DNA of 64,000 nucleotides from Pseudomonas campi. GTDB taxonomy: Bacteria > Pseudomonadota > Gammaproteobacteria > Pseudomonadales > Pseudomonadaceae. The notes beneath the pieces are model-generated. The model saw only the letters and a program-made list of their open reading frames with translations, was not told where the DNA came from and did no database searches. The position numbers and the translations under genes are program-made. This document shows, piece after piece, positions 26,222 to 35,011 of the stretch; positions within the stretch are counted from its first letter, which is position 1, and each line of letters starts with the position of its first letter. The stretch is taken from positions 2,542,001 to 2,606,000 of the forward strand of contig NZ_CP053697.2 of assembly GCF_013200955.2 (NCBI RefSeq), read 5' to 3'.

Positions 26222-26347
26222 GGCCAACAACGCCCGAGCATAGCCCCGGTTTTTCTACCAGGGGCTTCGCGGCTGAAGCCCCACAGCCACGCTGCACACG
26301 CCCCGGCCATCGGTTAAGCTGCGCCATCGCCCCGCAGAGGAAAACCC

Positions 26348-27319
26348 ATGGCCCAGGTCGTTGCCGCCGTCGCCTACAGCAAAGGCCGGAAAGTCGCCGA
26401 CTTCACTCTCGATGAAGGCAAACAGTGGGCCACCCGGCCCGAGCATTTCGTCTGGATCGGTCTGCGCGACCCCGGCAGTGAGGAGCTGCACTGCCTGCAG
26501 CAGCAGTTCAACCTGCACGAGCTGGCCATGGAAGATGCCATCGCCCAGCACACCCGGCCCAAGCTGGAAACCTTCGGCGATGCGCTGTTCATGGTGCTCT
26601 ATTCGCCGATCCGCGAAGAGGGGCGCCTGCAATTCGTGGAAACCCAGCTATTCGCCGGCAAGGGCTATGTAATCAGCGCCCGCTACGGTAACTCGGCGCC
26701 CTACTCCTCAGTGCGTCAGCGCTGTGAAGCACGCCCGCTGCTGCTCGAGCACGGCGAAGACTTCGTGCTCTACGCCCTGCTCAGCTTCGTCATGGAGAAC
26801 TACCGGCCGCTGATGGACTGCATCCACGGCGAGCTGGAAGACATCGAACAGACCGTGCTTGGCCGCCCGCTGAGCCAGGCCGACGTGGAGCGCATCCACG
26901 GCCTGCGCCGCGACCTGCTGCGCCTGCGCCGACAGATCGCGCCGATGGTGGAGATCTGTCAGGAGCTGCAACAGCTCGACTTTCCCTTCATCGACAAGCA
27001 CATGCGCCCGTACTTCCGCGACATCGCGATCCATGTCACGCGCCTGCTGGAGGACCTGACCGGGCTGCGGGAAATGGCCGACCATGCGATCGAGATCGGC
27101 CTGCTGCTGGAGTCTTCACGGCAGAGCGTAACCCAGCGCAAGTTCGCCGCCTGGGCGGCGATCCTGGCGTTCCCCACGGCGGTGGCGGGTATCTACGGGA
27201 TGAACTTCCAGAACATGCCGGAGCTGACCTGGCAGTACGGCTACTTCGGCGTGCTCGGCATCATCACCGTTGGCTGCGTCGGCCTGTTCGCCAACTTCAA
27301 GCGCATGAACTGGCTGTAA
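26348..27319 (+). CDS. CorA-family magnesium/cobalt transporter
   Basis: The 323-residue protein has a long soluble N-terminal domain and two C-terminal transmembrane helices. The first ends in the selectivity motif YGMN (IYGMNFQNMPE, about residue 280). An acidic loop and a basic tail (NFKRMNWL) follow, as in CorA. It moves Mg2+, possibly Co2+ or Ni2+, as a pentamer in the inner membrane. GAGGAAAA precedes the ATG. A palindromic repeat follows directly. Confidence 0.92.
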   Translation: MAQVVAAVAYSKGRKVADFTLDEGKQWATRPEHFVWIGLRDPGSEELHCLQQQFNLHELAMEDAIAQHTRPKLETFGDALFMVLYSPIREEGRLQFVETQLFAGKGYVISARYGNSAPYSSVRQRCEARPLLLEHGEDFVLYALLSFVMENYRPLMDCIHGELEDIEQTVLGRPLSQADVERIHGLRRDLLRLRRQIAPMVEICQELQQLDFPFIDKHMRPYFRDIAIHVTRLLEDLTGLREMADHAIEIGLLLESSRQSVTQRKFAAWAAILAFPTAVAGIYGMNFQNMPELTWQYGYFGVLGIITVGCVGLFANFKRMNWL

Positions 27320-27320
27320 A

Positions 27321-27398
27321 CGTAGCCCGGATGCAATCCGGGGCAATGCACACACCTGAGCGATAGCCAGCAGCCGCCCCGGATTACATCCGGGCTAC
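27321..27398. repeat. Inverted repeat, second copy of the CGTAGCCCGGATGCAATCCGGG family
   Basis: Arms of about 22 nt facing each other around a 35-nt centre; same arms as 19879-19939. It begins one base after the CorA stop codon and may act as a terminator or mRNA-protecting hairpin. Confidence 0.8.
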
Positions 27399-27418
27399 AG
27401 CGCTGGCGACTTGGTATC

Positions 27419-28147
27419 TCAGGCGGTCTGCGCGCCCTTGCCGTGGGCGACGAAACGCATCATCCATTCGGCGACCAGATGCCCCTGATGATCCTGCTCC
27501 AGGCTGGCGACTGCCTGCTGGTAGGTCGGCTCGCCAATGCACTTCTGGCGAATATCCAGCAGCGCCCGCGAGTAGTCGTGGATGAACTCCGGATGGCCCT
27601 GGAAGCACAGCACCTGATCATCGATGCAGTAGGCGGCAATCGGGCAGAACGGGCTGGAAGCCAGCAGCGTGGCCTTCTCCGGCAGCGCGGTAACCTGGTC
27701 CTGGTGGCTGATCAGCAAGGTCAGCTGCTCGAGTGCCGGGCTCATCCAGGCCGCTTGCTGCTTGACCTCGTAACGATGGATACCCACGCCCCACCCCTGC
27801 TGCGCGCGCTCGGTATGGCCGCCGAACATCAGGGCCAGCAACTGGTGGCCGAAACACACGCCGAGCAGCTTGTCGCCGCGCTGGTAGCGCTCCTGCAGGT
27901 AAACCTTGAGCGTCTGGATCCAGGGATCACTACCAAAAGAATCGGCCTTGCTGCCGGTAATCAGGTACGCATCGTATTGCTCGGCATCGCTCGGGTAAGC
28001 GCCCTGCATGACGTTGTACACGCTGAACTGCGCAGGTATCGGCTGACGCTCAAACAGGCGCTCGAACATACGGCCGTAGCCCTGGTATTGCTCGACCAAT
28101 TCGGGGCGAAGGACATCGGTTTCCAGAATGCAGATGCGCAGTGACAT
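27419..28147 (-). CDS. Class I glutamine amidotransferase-like protein
   Basis: The 242-residue protein carries the triad of the class I amidotransferase fold: Cys in GVCFGHQLLA (near residue 98), and His/Glu in FQGHPEF (near residue 183). There is no fused synthetase domain, and the sequence resembles stand-alone GMP-synthase-like amidotransferases and gamma-glutamyl-polyamine hydrolases. It could hydrolyse glutamine or a gamma-glutamyl compound in the cytoplasm. It stands alone, divergent from a small unknown gene. Confidence 0.85.
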   Translation of the reverse strand: MSLRICILETDVLRPELVEQYQGYGRMFERLFERQPIPAQFSVYNVMQGAYPSDAEQYDAYLITGSKADSFGSDPWIQTLKVYLQERYQRGDKLLGVCFGHQLLALMFGGHTERAQQGWGVGIHRYEVKQQAAWMSPALEQLTLLISHQDQVTALPEKATLLASSPFCPIAAYCIDDQVLCFQGHPEFIHDYSRALLDIRQKCIGEPTYQQAVASLEQDHQGHLVAEWMMRFVAHGKGAQTA

Positions 28148-28372
28148 TAAGCGGATTACCTGACTCGACGGAGGGTTGGAAGAAGGCGCTAAGCCTGCAT
28201 CGAAGTGCTCTGCAACGCAATATCCACGGGACTGCCAGGCGCATCAGCCGACATCCGGCAACCATCACCGGCCTTGATAGTTACCATGCTCGCCATTCAC
28301 TTCTGTCGATGGGGCGTCTCGTCAATGATGCAGGCGTCGGATTCAACCCATCACCCGTACAGGAGATACCCC

Positions 28373-28477
28373 ATGAGCAGTTTCGCAGCCATCGCCAGCC
28401 TGATCGCGGCTTCCGCCTTCCACAGCCCCGCCGCCGCGCAAAACCACCAGGCCCAACAGGCCGCCAACCGCAAGTAA
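28373..28477 (+). CDS. Possible 34-residue peptide with hydrophobic N-terminus
   Basis: ATG 28373 follows CAGGAGAT at a good distance. The peptide (starting MSSFAAIASLIAAS, then HSPAAAQNHQAQQAANRK) looks like a signal peptide with a short Gln/Ala-rich tail. It precedes the 69-residue gene by 44 bp. Without homologues it could also be chance. Confidence 0.4.
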   Translation: MSSFAAIASLIAASAFHSPAAAQNHQAQQAANRK

Positions 28478-28521
28478 GCCAGAGGGGCCGCTACCCGGCC
28501 CCGGCTAACGAGGACGTGACG

Positions 28522-28731
28522 ATGACCATCAACGAAGCCTTCTCCAGCACCCGCACCTACGGCGTCACCTATGCCAGCCTCGACGAGTCCGGCCTGCGCT
28601 TCGAATCGGAAGCCACCGTGCACCTGGAAGACGGCAGCCTGATGACCCTGCGCATGCCCACCCGCCAGGACGAGAAGCTGGATATCCACGAAGTGGTGTG
28701 CATGCAGAACGGCTGGTGCCAGGCCGCCTGA
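28522..28731 (+). CDS. Small conserved-looking protein, unknown function
   Basis: ATG 28522 follows GAGGACGTGACG. The 69-residue soluble product (TINEAFSSTRTYGVTYASLD at the start) alternates charged and hydrophobic residues as a small beta-rich domain would, and has two cysteines near the end (VVCMQNGWC). I do not recognise a family. The codon usage matches the neighbouring genes, which supports it being real. Confidence 0.6.
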   Translation: MTINEAFSSTRTYGVTYASLDESGLRFESEATVHLEDGSLMTLRMPTRQDEKLDIHEVVCMQNGWCQAA

Positions 28732-28756
28732 AGCGCCTGGCCGCTCCACTCGCGGC

Positions 28757-29266
28757 TCAGAGCAATTTCAGGCGCTTGAGCACCTCACGCACGCCGGTCA
28801 TTTCTTCCGCCGTCGCATTGCCGCTGTCACCGCAGACGCTGTAGTCCAGACGCTGGGCCAGCGACAGTGGCTGCAGATCGCGCGAGCGCAAGGGCACATA
28901 GATGTACTCGACGACGCCGACCTTGAGGGTGCTGCGCTCGATCTTCTCCTGGTGGCCAATGCGCATGCCGCCGACGCGCACATCGATCTGCTCACAACCC
29001 AGGTAACGCGGCTTATCGTCGCCACGCATCAGCACCAGGGTCAGCTGCACTTCGCGGCTTTGTGGATCGCTCATGCCGAAGAAGTTCAAGGTAACGCGCT
29101 GCGAGACAGCCTCCTGGACGAAGCTCACCACCCGGGCACCGCTCTGCGGGTCGTTCTGGTCGTTGATCTTGCCCTCGGCATGGGCGGCCGAAAACGCCAA
29201 CCCGGTCAGCCAGGCCACGCCCAGCATCCCTGCCTGCCTGCAACAGCGCTTTATGGCGTGTTCCAT
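28757..29266 (-). CDS. Secreted/periplasmic protein, unknown function
   Basis: Start 29266 gives a 169-residue precursor with a signal peptide (basic HAIKRCCRQ, hydrophobic GMLGVAWLTGLAFS, cleavage after AHA). The mature part is soluble and rich in beta-type sequence (VTLNFFGMSD, VQLTLVLMRGDD, VEYIYVPLRSRDL) with two cysteines (CEQID, SVCGD) that could pair. No family is recognised. It is convergent with the small gene at 28522. Confidence 0.7.
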   Translation of the reverse strand: MEHAIKRCCRQAGMLGVAWLTGLAFSAAHAEGKINDQNDPQSGARVVSFVQEAVSQRVTLNFFGMSDPQSREVQLTLVLMRGDDKPRYLGCEQIDVRVGGMRIGHQEKIERSTLKVGVVEYIYVPLRSRDLQPLSLAQRLDYSVCGDSGNATAEEMTGVREVLKRLKLL

Positions 29267-29436
29267 ACCTACCCCCACAGCTCGCAAGCCGGCTCAATGC
29301 ATATGTCGCCCAGCCTACAGGGAAAGCCGGAGCGGGCGCAGCCTTAGGCAAGCGGCATAAGCAAATAGCCTCGTGGTGGCAGCCGCGAAGGCTTCCCGCA
29401 GCTTGGGTTGGGCAGGCCACTCCGCCCCCTACCCCT

Positions 29437-29571
29437 CTTCCACAAGTGGGAGAGGGGACTGCCCGGGTTGCCAGCAGGTCATTATCCCGTTGCCTGGCCG
29501 CTGCATTTTCCGCAAAAAAAAACGCCGCTTTCCAGAAGGAGGAAGGCGGCGTTTCCTTAAGTGAACAGCAT
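29437..29571 (-). repeat. Copy B of the ~131-135-bp inverted repeat
   Basis: Reverse complement of 23939-24069 with about four short gaps. It includes the terminator of the FadB-like gene. Together with copy A it bounds a 5.4-kb segment. This copy has no IS. Confidence 0.85.
29514..29554 (-). terminator. Rho-independent terminator of the fadBA-like operon
   Basis: On the minus strand AACGCCGC and GCGGCGTT form the stem, followed by nine T. It lies about 65 bp after the FadB-like stop codon, inside repeat copy B. Confidence 0.88.
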
Positions 29572-29620
29572 TACCCACAGGGGCCGGTTTCTCAGGGCAT
29601 CGCCTGCTTACCGGGCAAAC

Positions 29621-31765
29621 TCAGAACTGTTCGCCCTTGGCCGCCTTCTCCAGCAGCAGCGCCGGCGGTAGGAAGCGCTCGCCGTACTGCTCGGCCAGGT
29701 ACTGGGCGCGGGCGACGAAGTCCTTCACCCCATACTGGTTGATGAACTGCAGCGCGCCGCCGGTCCAGGCGGCGAAACCGATGCCGAAGATCGAACCGAT
29801 GTTGGCGTCAGCCACCGACTTCAGCACGCCCTCCTCCACGCATCTCACCGTTTCAATCGCCTGGATAAACAGGATGCGATCACGCACATCTTCCTGGGAG
29901 ATCTGCGCATCGGCCTTCTCGAAGCGCGCCTTGAGCTGCGGCCACAGGTGCTTCTTGCCGCCTTCCGGATAGTCGTAGAAACCACCACCGGCGGCCTTGC
30001 CCGGACGCTTGTACTCCTTGAGCATCAGCTCGATCACGTTGAACGCCGGGTGCTGAGGAATCTGCTTGCCCTCGGCAGCCAGGTCGGCAACGGTCTGCTG
30101 GCGGATGTGTTCCATCAGGCTCATCGACACCTCGTCGCTGATCGCCAGCGGGCCCACCGGCATGCCGGCCTTGCGCGCCTCGTTCTCGATCATCGCCGCG
30201 CTCACGCCCTCGCCGAGCATGGCAATGCCTTCGTTGGTGAAGGTGCCGAACACCCGCGAGGTGAAGAAGCCGCGGCTGTCCTCGACCACGATCGGGGTCT
30301 TCTTGATCTGCAGCACGTAGTCGAAGCCACGAGCCAGGGTCTCGTCGCTGGTCTTGGCACCACGGATGATCTCCACCAGCGGCATCTTGTCGACCGGGCT
30401 GAAGAAGTGCAGGCCGATGAACTTGTCCTGCTTCTGCACGGCCGTGGCCAGGCCGGTGATCGGCAGGGTCGAGGTGTTGGACGCGATCACCGCGTCGCTC
30501 AGCGCCGCGCTTTCGGCGGCGGCGGTGACCTTGGCCTTGAGGCCGCGATCCTCGAACACCGCCTCGATGATCAGGTCGCAGCCGTCGAAATCGGCATCGC
30601 TGACGGTTGGCTTGATGCGGGCGAGGAAGGCGTCGCGCTTCTCGGCCGTCACCTGGCCGCGGCTGACTTTCTTGTCCAGCAGCTTGGCCGAGTAGGCCTT
30701 GCCCTTCTCCGCCGCCTCGATGGACACGTCTTTCAGCACCACGTCGATGCCGGCGGCAGCCGACACATAGGCGATGCCGGCGCCCATCATGCCGGCGCCG
30801 AGCACGCCGACTTTCTTCGTCACGTATTGCGGAATGCCCTGCGGGCGCGAGCTGCCGGCGTTGATCTCGTTGAGCTGGAACCAGAAGGTGCCAATCATGT
30901 TCTTCGCCACCTGGCCGGTGGTCAGCTCGGTGAAGTAGCGCGCCTCGATGATCTCCGCAGTGTCGAAGTCGACCTGGGCGCCCTCGACGGCGGCACACAT
31001 GATCTTCTCCGGCGCGGGGAAGCAACCCTTGGTCTTGTCACGCAGCACGCTCGGCGCGATGGCCAGCATCTGCGCCACGGCTGGGGTGCTCGGCGTTCCA
31101 CCGGGGATCTTGTAGCCCTTGACGTCCCACGGCTGCACGGCGCTCGGATTAGCGGCAATCCAGGCGCGCGCCTTGCTCAGCATCTCCTCGACGCTGGTTG
31201 CAGTGTCATGAATCAGGCCGGCCTTGAGTGCGGCGTCCGGGCGTACCTTCTTGCCTTCGGCCAGGTACGGCAGGGCTTTTTCCAGGCCGAGGATGCGCAC
31301 CATGCGCACCACGCCGCCACCGCCCGGCAGCAGGCCGAGGGTCACTTCCGGCAGACCGAGCTGCACGCTGGCGCTGTCCAGGGCGATACGGTGGTGGCAG
31401 GCCAGGCAGATTTCCCAACCGCCGCCTAGCGCGGCGCCATTGATCGCGGCCACTACAGGCTTGCCCAGGGTCTCCAGACGGCGCAGCTGGCCTTTGATGC
31501 CCAGGACCATGTCGTAGAACGGCTTGGCGTCGGCCTTGGTGACCTTGATCAGCTCGCCCAGGTCGCCGCCAGCGAAGAAGGTCTTCTTCGCCGAGGTGAC
31601 GATCACCCCGGCGATGGAGTCCTTCTCGGCCTCCAGGCGCGCGACGGTCTGGCCCATGGCCTCGCGGTACTGCGCGTTCATGGTGTTGGCGCTCTGGCCG
31701 GGCATGTCGATGGTCAGGACGACGATATTGTCCTGGCCCTTTTCGTAACGGATGGCGTCAGTCAT
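29621..31765 (-). CDS. Bifunctional enoyl-CoA hydratase / 3-hydroxyacyl-CoA dehydrogenase (FadB/FadJ-like)
   Basis: The 714-residue protein is the alpha subunit of a beta-oxidation complex. An N-terminal crotonase domain (about 1-190; AALGGGWEICLACHHRIA, PEVTLGLLPGGGG) is joined to a dehydrogenase. The NAD-binding domain starts near residue 322 (VGVLGAGMMGAGIA), the HAD signature HFFSPVDKMPLVEI lies near residue 450, and two C-terminal domains follow. It hydrates enoyl-CoA and oxidises 3-hydroxyacyl-CoA in the cytoplasm. It lies downstream of a thiolase on the same strand, so the pair forms a fadA-fadB-type operon, in thiolase-first order. Confidence 0.93.
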   Translation of the reverse strand: MTDAIRYEKGQDNIVVLTIDMPGQSANTMNAQYREAMGQTVARLEAEKDSIAGVIVTSAKKTFFAGGDLGELIKVTKADAKPFYDMVLGIKGQLRRLETLGKPVVAAINGAALGGGWEICLACHHRIALDSASVQLGLPEVTLGLLPGGGGVVRMVRILGLEKALPYLAEGKKVRPDAALKAGLIHDTATSVEEMLSKARAWIAANPSAVQPWDVKGYKIPGGTPSTPAVAQMLAIAPSVLRDKTKGCFPAPEKIMCAAVEGAQVDFDTAEIIEARYFTELTTGQVAKNMIGTFWFQLNEINAGSSRPQGIPQYVTKKVGVLGAGMMGAGIAYVSAAAGIDVVLKDVSIEAAEKGKAYSAKLLDKKVSRGQVTAEKRDAFLARIKPTVSDADFDGCDLIIEAVFEDRGLKAKVTAAAESAALSDAVIASNTSTLPITGLATAVQKQDKFIGLHFFSPVDKMPLVEIIRGAKTSDETLARGFDYVLQIKKTPIVVEDSRGFFTSRVFGTFTNEGIAMLGEGVSAAMIENEARKAGMPVGPLAISDEVSMSLMEHIRQQTVADLAAEGKQIPQHPAFNVIELMLKEYKRPGKAAGGGFYDYPEGGKKHLWPQLKARFEKADAQISQEDVRDRILFIQAIETVRCVEEGVLKSVADANIGSIFGIGFAAWTGGALQFINQYGVKDFVARAQYLAEQYGERFLPPALLLEKAAKGEQF

Positions 31766-31792
31766 GTGTATGTCCTGTCGATAGGTGCCGCG

Positions 31793-31868
31793 TAGGGTGG
31801 AAAACCCGCAGAGCGGTTTTCCACCAGGCAGCTACTCGGTGGATGAGCTTCGCGTCATCCACCCTACA
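31793..31868. repeat. GTAGGGTGG nested palindromic repeat inside the thiolase-FadB operon
   Basis: An outer stem GTAGGGTGG/CCACCCTAC encloses two hairpins, GGTGGAAAACC/GGTTTTCCACC and GGTGGATGA/TCATCCACC, giving a cloverleaf-like fold. A related piece occurs near 47956-47983. It lies between the two genes of the operon and could affect their relative expression. Confidence 0.75.
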
Positions 31869-31874
31869 AAGTCC

Positions 31875-33080
31875 TTAAATGCGCTCGATGATCGTCGCGA
31901 TGCCCATGCCGCCGCCGACGCACAGCGTGGCCAGGCCGTAGCGCAGCTCGCGCTTTTCCAGCTCATCGAGCAGGGTGCCGAGGATGGCGCAGCCGGTGGC
32001 GCCCAGCGGGTGGCCCATGGCGATGGAGCCGCCGTTGACGTTGACCTTGTCCTCGGAGACGCCCATGTCCTTCATGAATTTCATGACCACCGAGGCAAAC
32101 GCCTCGTTGACCTCGAACAGGTCGATGTCTTCCACCGACAGCCCGGCCTTGGCCAGCGCCTTGCGCGTGGCCGGCGCCGGGCCGGTGAGCATGATGGTCG
32201 GGTCGGTACTGGTCACCGCGGTGGCGACGATGCGCGCCCGCGGCTTGAGGCCCAGCTCGCGGCCCTTGGCTTCGGAGCCGATCAGCATCAGCGCGGCGCC
32301 GTCGACTATCCCTGAGCTGTTGCCGGGCGTATGCACGTGGGTGATCTGCTCGACATGGCTGTAGACGCGCAGCGCGGTGGCGTCGAAGCCCATCTGGCCC
32401 ATCATCTCGAAGCTCGGCTTGAGCTTGCCCAGGCCTTCCAGCGTGCTGTCGCCGCGAATGAATTCGTCGTGGTCGAGGATGACGATGCCGTTCTGGTCAG
32501 TCACCGGAATCAGCGACTTGACGAACGAGCCGTCCTTGCTGGCGCGCGCGGCCTTCTGCTGCGAGCGCAGGGCGTAGCTGTCGACGTCGCTGCGGCTGAA
32601 GCCTTCCAGGGTGGCGATCAGGTCGGCACCAATGCCCTGCGGAGTGAAGTGGGTCTGCATGTTGGTTTCCGGGTCCATCACCCAGGCGCCGCCGTCGGAG
32701 CCCATCGGCACGCGCGACATGGACTCCACGCCGCCGACCACCACCAGGTCCTCGAAGCCCGAGCGCACCTTCATCGCGCCCATGTTCACCGCTTCCAGGC
32801 CCGAGGCGCAGAAGCGGTTGAGCTGCACGCCGGAGACGCTGACGTCCCAGTCGGCGACCATCGCGGCGGTCTTGGCAATATCGGCGCCCTGGTCGCCCAC
32901 CGGGGTCACGCAGCCCAGCACCACATCATCGACCTGGCGGGTGTCCAGACCGTTGCGCTCCTGCAGCGCGCGCAGCAGGCCCGCCACCAGGCTGACCGGC
33001 TTGACGCTGTACAGCGCGCCGTCCTTCTTGCCCTTGCCGCGCGGGGTGCGCACGGCGTCGAAAATCAGTGCTTCAGTCAT
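31875..33080 (-). CDS. Acetyl-CoA C-acyltransferase (thiolase)
   Basis: Start 33080 has CGAGGA five bases upstream and gives 401 residues, the normal thiolase length. Catalytic elements are present: Cys in [14 protein letters not shown] (near residue 88), the His motif [15 protein letters not shown] (near residue 350), and Cys in CVGGGMGIA at the C-terminus. It cleaves 3-ketoacyl-CoA to acetyl-CoA and a shortened acyl-CoA. Upstream partner of the FadB-like gene in the same operon. Confidence 0.93.
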   Translation of the reverse strand: MTEALIFDAVRTPRGKGKKDGALYSVKPVSLVAGLLRALQERNGLDTRQVDDVVLGCVTPVGDQGADIAKTAAMVADWDVSVSGVQLNRFCASGLEAVNMGAMKVRSGFEDLVVVGGVESMSRVPMGSDGGAWVMDPETNMQTHFTPQGIGADLIATLEGFSRSDVDSYALRSQQKAARASKDGSFVKSLIPVTDQNGIVILDHDEFIRGDSTLEGLGKLKPSFEMMGQMGFDATALRVYSHVEQITHVHTPGNSSGIVDGAALMLIGSEAKGRELGLKPRARIVATAVTSTDPTIMLTGPAPATRKALAKAGLSVEDIDLFEVNEAFASVVMKFMKDMGVSEDKVNVNGGSIAMGHPLGATGCAILGTLLDELEKRELRYGLATLCVGGGMGIATIIERI

Positions 33081-33484
33081 GACGTCCTCGGTAACTGGCA
33101 GCGGCAAAAGCCGGGTTGCCTAACCTTAGCCCCACGCGTGCCGGACTCAATGACCGATGCGCTCAGGGCCATTGACCGTTCGGCTCAGACGGGCGGTAGA
33201 AATTGTCAGGCATTCCACCCGCGCTGCAGCAAGCGCTCTGGCGCCTGGCCTGCGCATCGATTGTTTATCCGATGCAATAACTACAGGGTTTTGCCTATGC
33301 CTTGTTAGGAGCCAAGTCGTCTAAGCTCCACGTGACGCGGGCCCTAGAGTTATCAAGGCAAGGTGCCGCCGCCGGGTTTTGCCGGGGTGGTTTAAGGTCT
33401 GAGCCAAGGTGTTGTGCCCGTGTCTACCAGCCACTGGTTGCTGACAAAAGCCAATACACCAACAAGAAGAAAGGCAGTAGCAGC
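33081..33484. other. Intergenic region upstream of the thiolase operon
   Basis: No gene recognised. The left half must contain the promoter of the minus-strand thiolase operon. On the plus strand, AACAAGAAGAAAGG (33461-33474), just before the small ORF at 33485, fits the A-rich AANAANAA pattern bound by Hfq/Crc in pseudomonads. Confidence 0.45.
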
Positions 33485-33580
33485 ATGTTCAAACAAGCCA
33501 AGTACCGGCAGGCGACGCTGATCGTCCTGGCCACCGCCGTTATCCTGATCCTGCCCAACGTGACTCGTCTGGTCAGTTGA
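33485..33580 (+). CDS. Possible 31-residue single-pass membrane peptide
   Basis: MFKQAKYRQ followed by a continuous hydrophobic stretch (about residues 10-27) and a short tail. AAGAAAGG lies about 13 nt upstream of ATG, a little far. Such tiny membrane proteins are often missed; the A-rich leader is suggestive, but without homologues it stays tentative. Confidence 0.4.
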   Translation: MFKQAKYRQATLIVLATAVILILPNVTRLVS

Positions 33581-33701
33581 TCATTCTTCCCTGCCGTGGC
33601 CTGATGCCGTAGCTGCTCAGGCCACGGAACTACTTCCCCCCTCAACCCGTGCCAGCAGCTGTGCTAGCGTGGCACTTCATTGCACCTGCGAGGTGAACCC
33701 C

Positions 33702-34082
33702 ATGCGCGCCCTACTGCTGAGCCTTGCCCTGATCCTGCCCATTGCCCAGGCGGGAGAAATCGACCAGAGCGCCGCCTTGCGCACCCTTGTCCTGTCGGAC
33801 ACCGTACTGATCGATGTGCGCAGTGCCGATGAGTTCGCCAGCGGCGCCCTGCCCGGTGCCCAGCTGATCCCCCACGACCAGATTGGCGCCCGCATCGCGG
33901 CGGTCGTGCCAGACAAGAACACCCCCGTCGTGCTGTATTGCCGAAGCGGCCGACGCTCATCGCAGGCCCAGGACGAGCTGCGTGCACTGGGTTACACACA
34001 AGTGATGAATGCCGGCGGTTATGAACAACTCAAACTGGCCACCACTCCACGGGATAAGGAAGCGGCATGCGTCGACTGCTGA
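33702..34082 (+). CDS. Periplasmic rhodanese-like sulfurtransferase domain protein
   Basis: ATG 33702 follows GAGGTG. The 126-residue precursor has a signal peptide (RALLLSLALILPIAQA) and a single rhodanese domain with DVRSADEFASGALPGAQ and the active-site loop VLYCRSGRRSS (Cys near residue 84), the form used for sulfane sulfur transfer. The C-terminus has two further cysteines (AACVDC). Its end overlaps the start of the cytochrome gene by 16 bp, so the two are an operon. Confidence 0.85.
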   Translation: MRALLLSLALILPIAQAGEIDQSAALRTLVLSDTVLIDVRSADEFASGALPGAQLIPHDQIGARIAAVVPDKNTPVVLYCRSGRRSSQAQDELRALGYTQVMNAGGYEQLKLATTPRDKEAACVDC

Positions 34083-34894
34083 ACGCACTCTCCAGCCTGG
34101 CATTACTGGCCACCCTGCACGCTGCAACCGCGCATGCAGCCGAACTGCACATAGAACTGTCTAGCGGAACGCGTACCTGGGATAGCAGCAGCCTGCTCAG
34201 CCACCCCCAGACCGAAACCATCAGCATCAGCGCCGACGTGGCCTACAAGCGCGACATGCAGTACCGCGCCATCCCCCTGGCAGCGCTACTAGAAGGCGTA
34301 ACCCCAGGCGACCACTTGCAAGCAGTCGCTCTGGACGGCTTTGCTGCCGAACTGCCAGCCGCGCCATTGCTGGCGACCCAAGGCGCGCGCGCCTGGCTGG
34401 CCATCGAAGACCCACAACAACCCTGGCCTGCACTGGCCCAAGGCAAACCCAGCGCGGGCCCGTTCTACCTGGTCTGGCAGAACCCCGAGGCGGCCCAGAT
34501 CGGGCCGGAACAGTGGCCGTTCCAGGTTTCCCGCATCCGCCTGCTGGAAGCAGTCGCCAAACGTTTCCCTGCCCTGCTCCCCGCAGCGAACGCCAATGCC
34601 GATGTGCAGGCCGGCTTCGCCCAGTTCCAGAAAAACTGCCTGGCCTGCCACCGCCTCAACAACGCCGGCGACTCCCAGTTCGGCCCGGACCTCAACCTCC
34701 CGCACAACCCGACCGAGTACTTCGCTGAAGGTTATCTGGCCGCCTACATCCGCAACCCGCAAAGCCTGCGGCGCTGGCCCCTGGGCAAGATGCCTGGGTT
34801 TACCGAAGCGGTGCTGAGCGAAGCAGAGCTGGCCCAGTTACTGGGTTATTTGCAGCATATGGCGAGCCGCAAACAGGCCGCAGCAACGCCTTAA
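34067..34894 (+). CDS. c-type cytochrome with an N-terminal extra domain
   Basis: The 275-residue precursor has a signal peptide (residues 1-24, ending AHA). A molybdopterin-oxidoreductase-like or unknown beta domain (about 25-165) is followed by a class I cytochrome c domain with one haem motif CLACH (about residue 191) and a methionine ligand region PLGKMPGFTEAVLSEAELAQLLGYL. It probably passes electrons in the periplasm. With the upstream rhodanese it may take part in oxidation of a sulfur compound; that is inference. It is the last gene before the 35-45 kb cluster. Confidence 0.82.
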   Translation: MRRLLNALSSLALLATLHAATAHAAELHIELSSGTRTWDSSSLLSHPQTETISISADVAYKRDMQYRAIPLAALLEGVTPGDHLQAVALDGFAAELPAAPLLATQGARAWLAIEDPQQPWPALAQGKPSAGPFYLVWQNPEAAQIGPEQWPFQVSRIRLLEAVAKRFPALLPAANANADVQAGFAQFQKNCLACHRLNNAGDSQFGPDLNLPHNPTEYFAEGYLAAYIRNPQSLRRWPLGKMPGFTEAVLSEAELAQLLGYLQHMASRKQAAATP

Positions 34895-35011
34895 ACGGCG
34901 GCGCAGCGACAGTGGCCACCCGCTGCAACTCTGCTCCGACAAGCCTAGCTATTGACCCCACTGCCTACCGAAGCACCTCAAACGGCGCATTCGCGGCGCT
35001 ACGTTTTGTGT

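Larger units (their letters stand above)
29267..29620. other. Intergenic stretch dominated by repeat copy B
   Basis: Apart from the repeat and the terminator, the part 29267-29436 holds only the promoter region of the secreted-protein gene. No coding potential of its own was seen; short frames across it are made by the repeat. Confidence 0.6.

Noticed and set aside
19879..27398. The two CGTAGCCCGGATGCAATCCGGG palindromes as ends of one mobile segment
   Set aside because: Each copy is a complete palindrome by itself and of a type dispersed in Pseudomonas genomes; the DNA between holds ordinary genes and no target duplication was seen.
29948..31429. 493-residue frame on the plus strand opposite the FadB-like gene
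   Set aside because: Shadow frame: low-complexity His/Gly/Arg composition, no motif.
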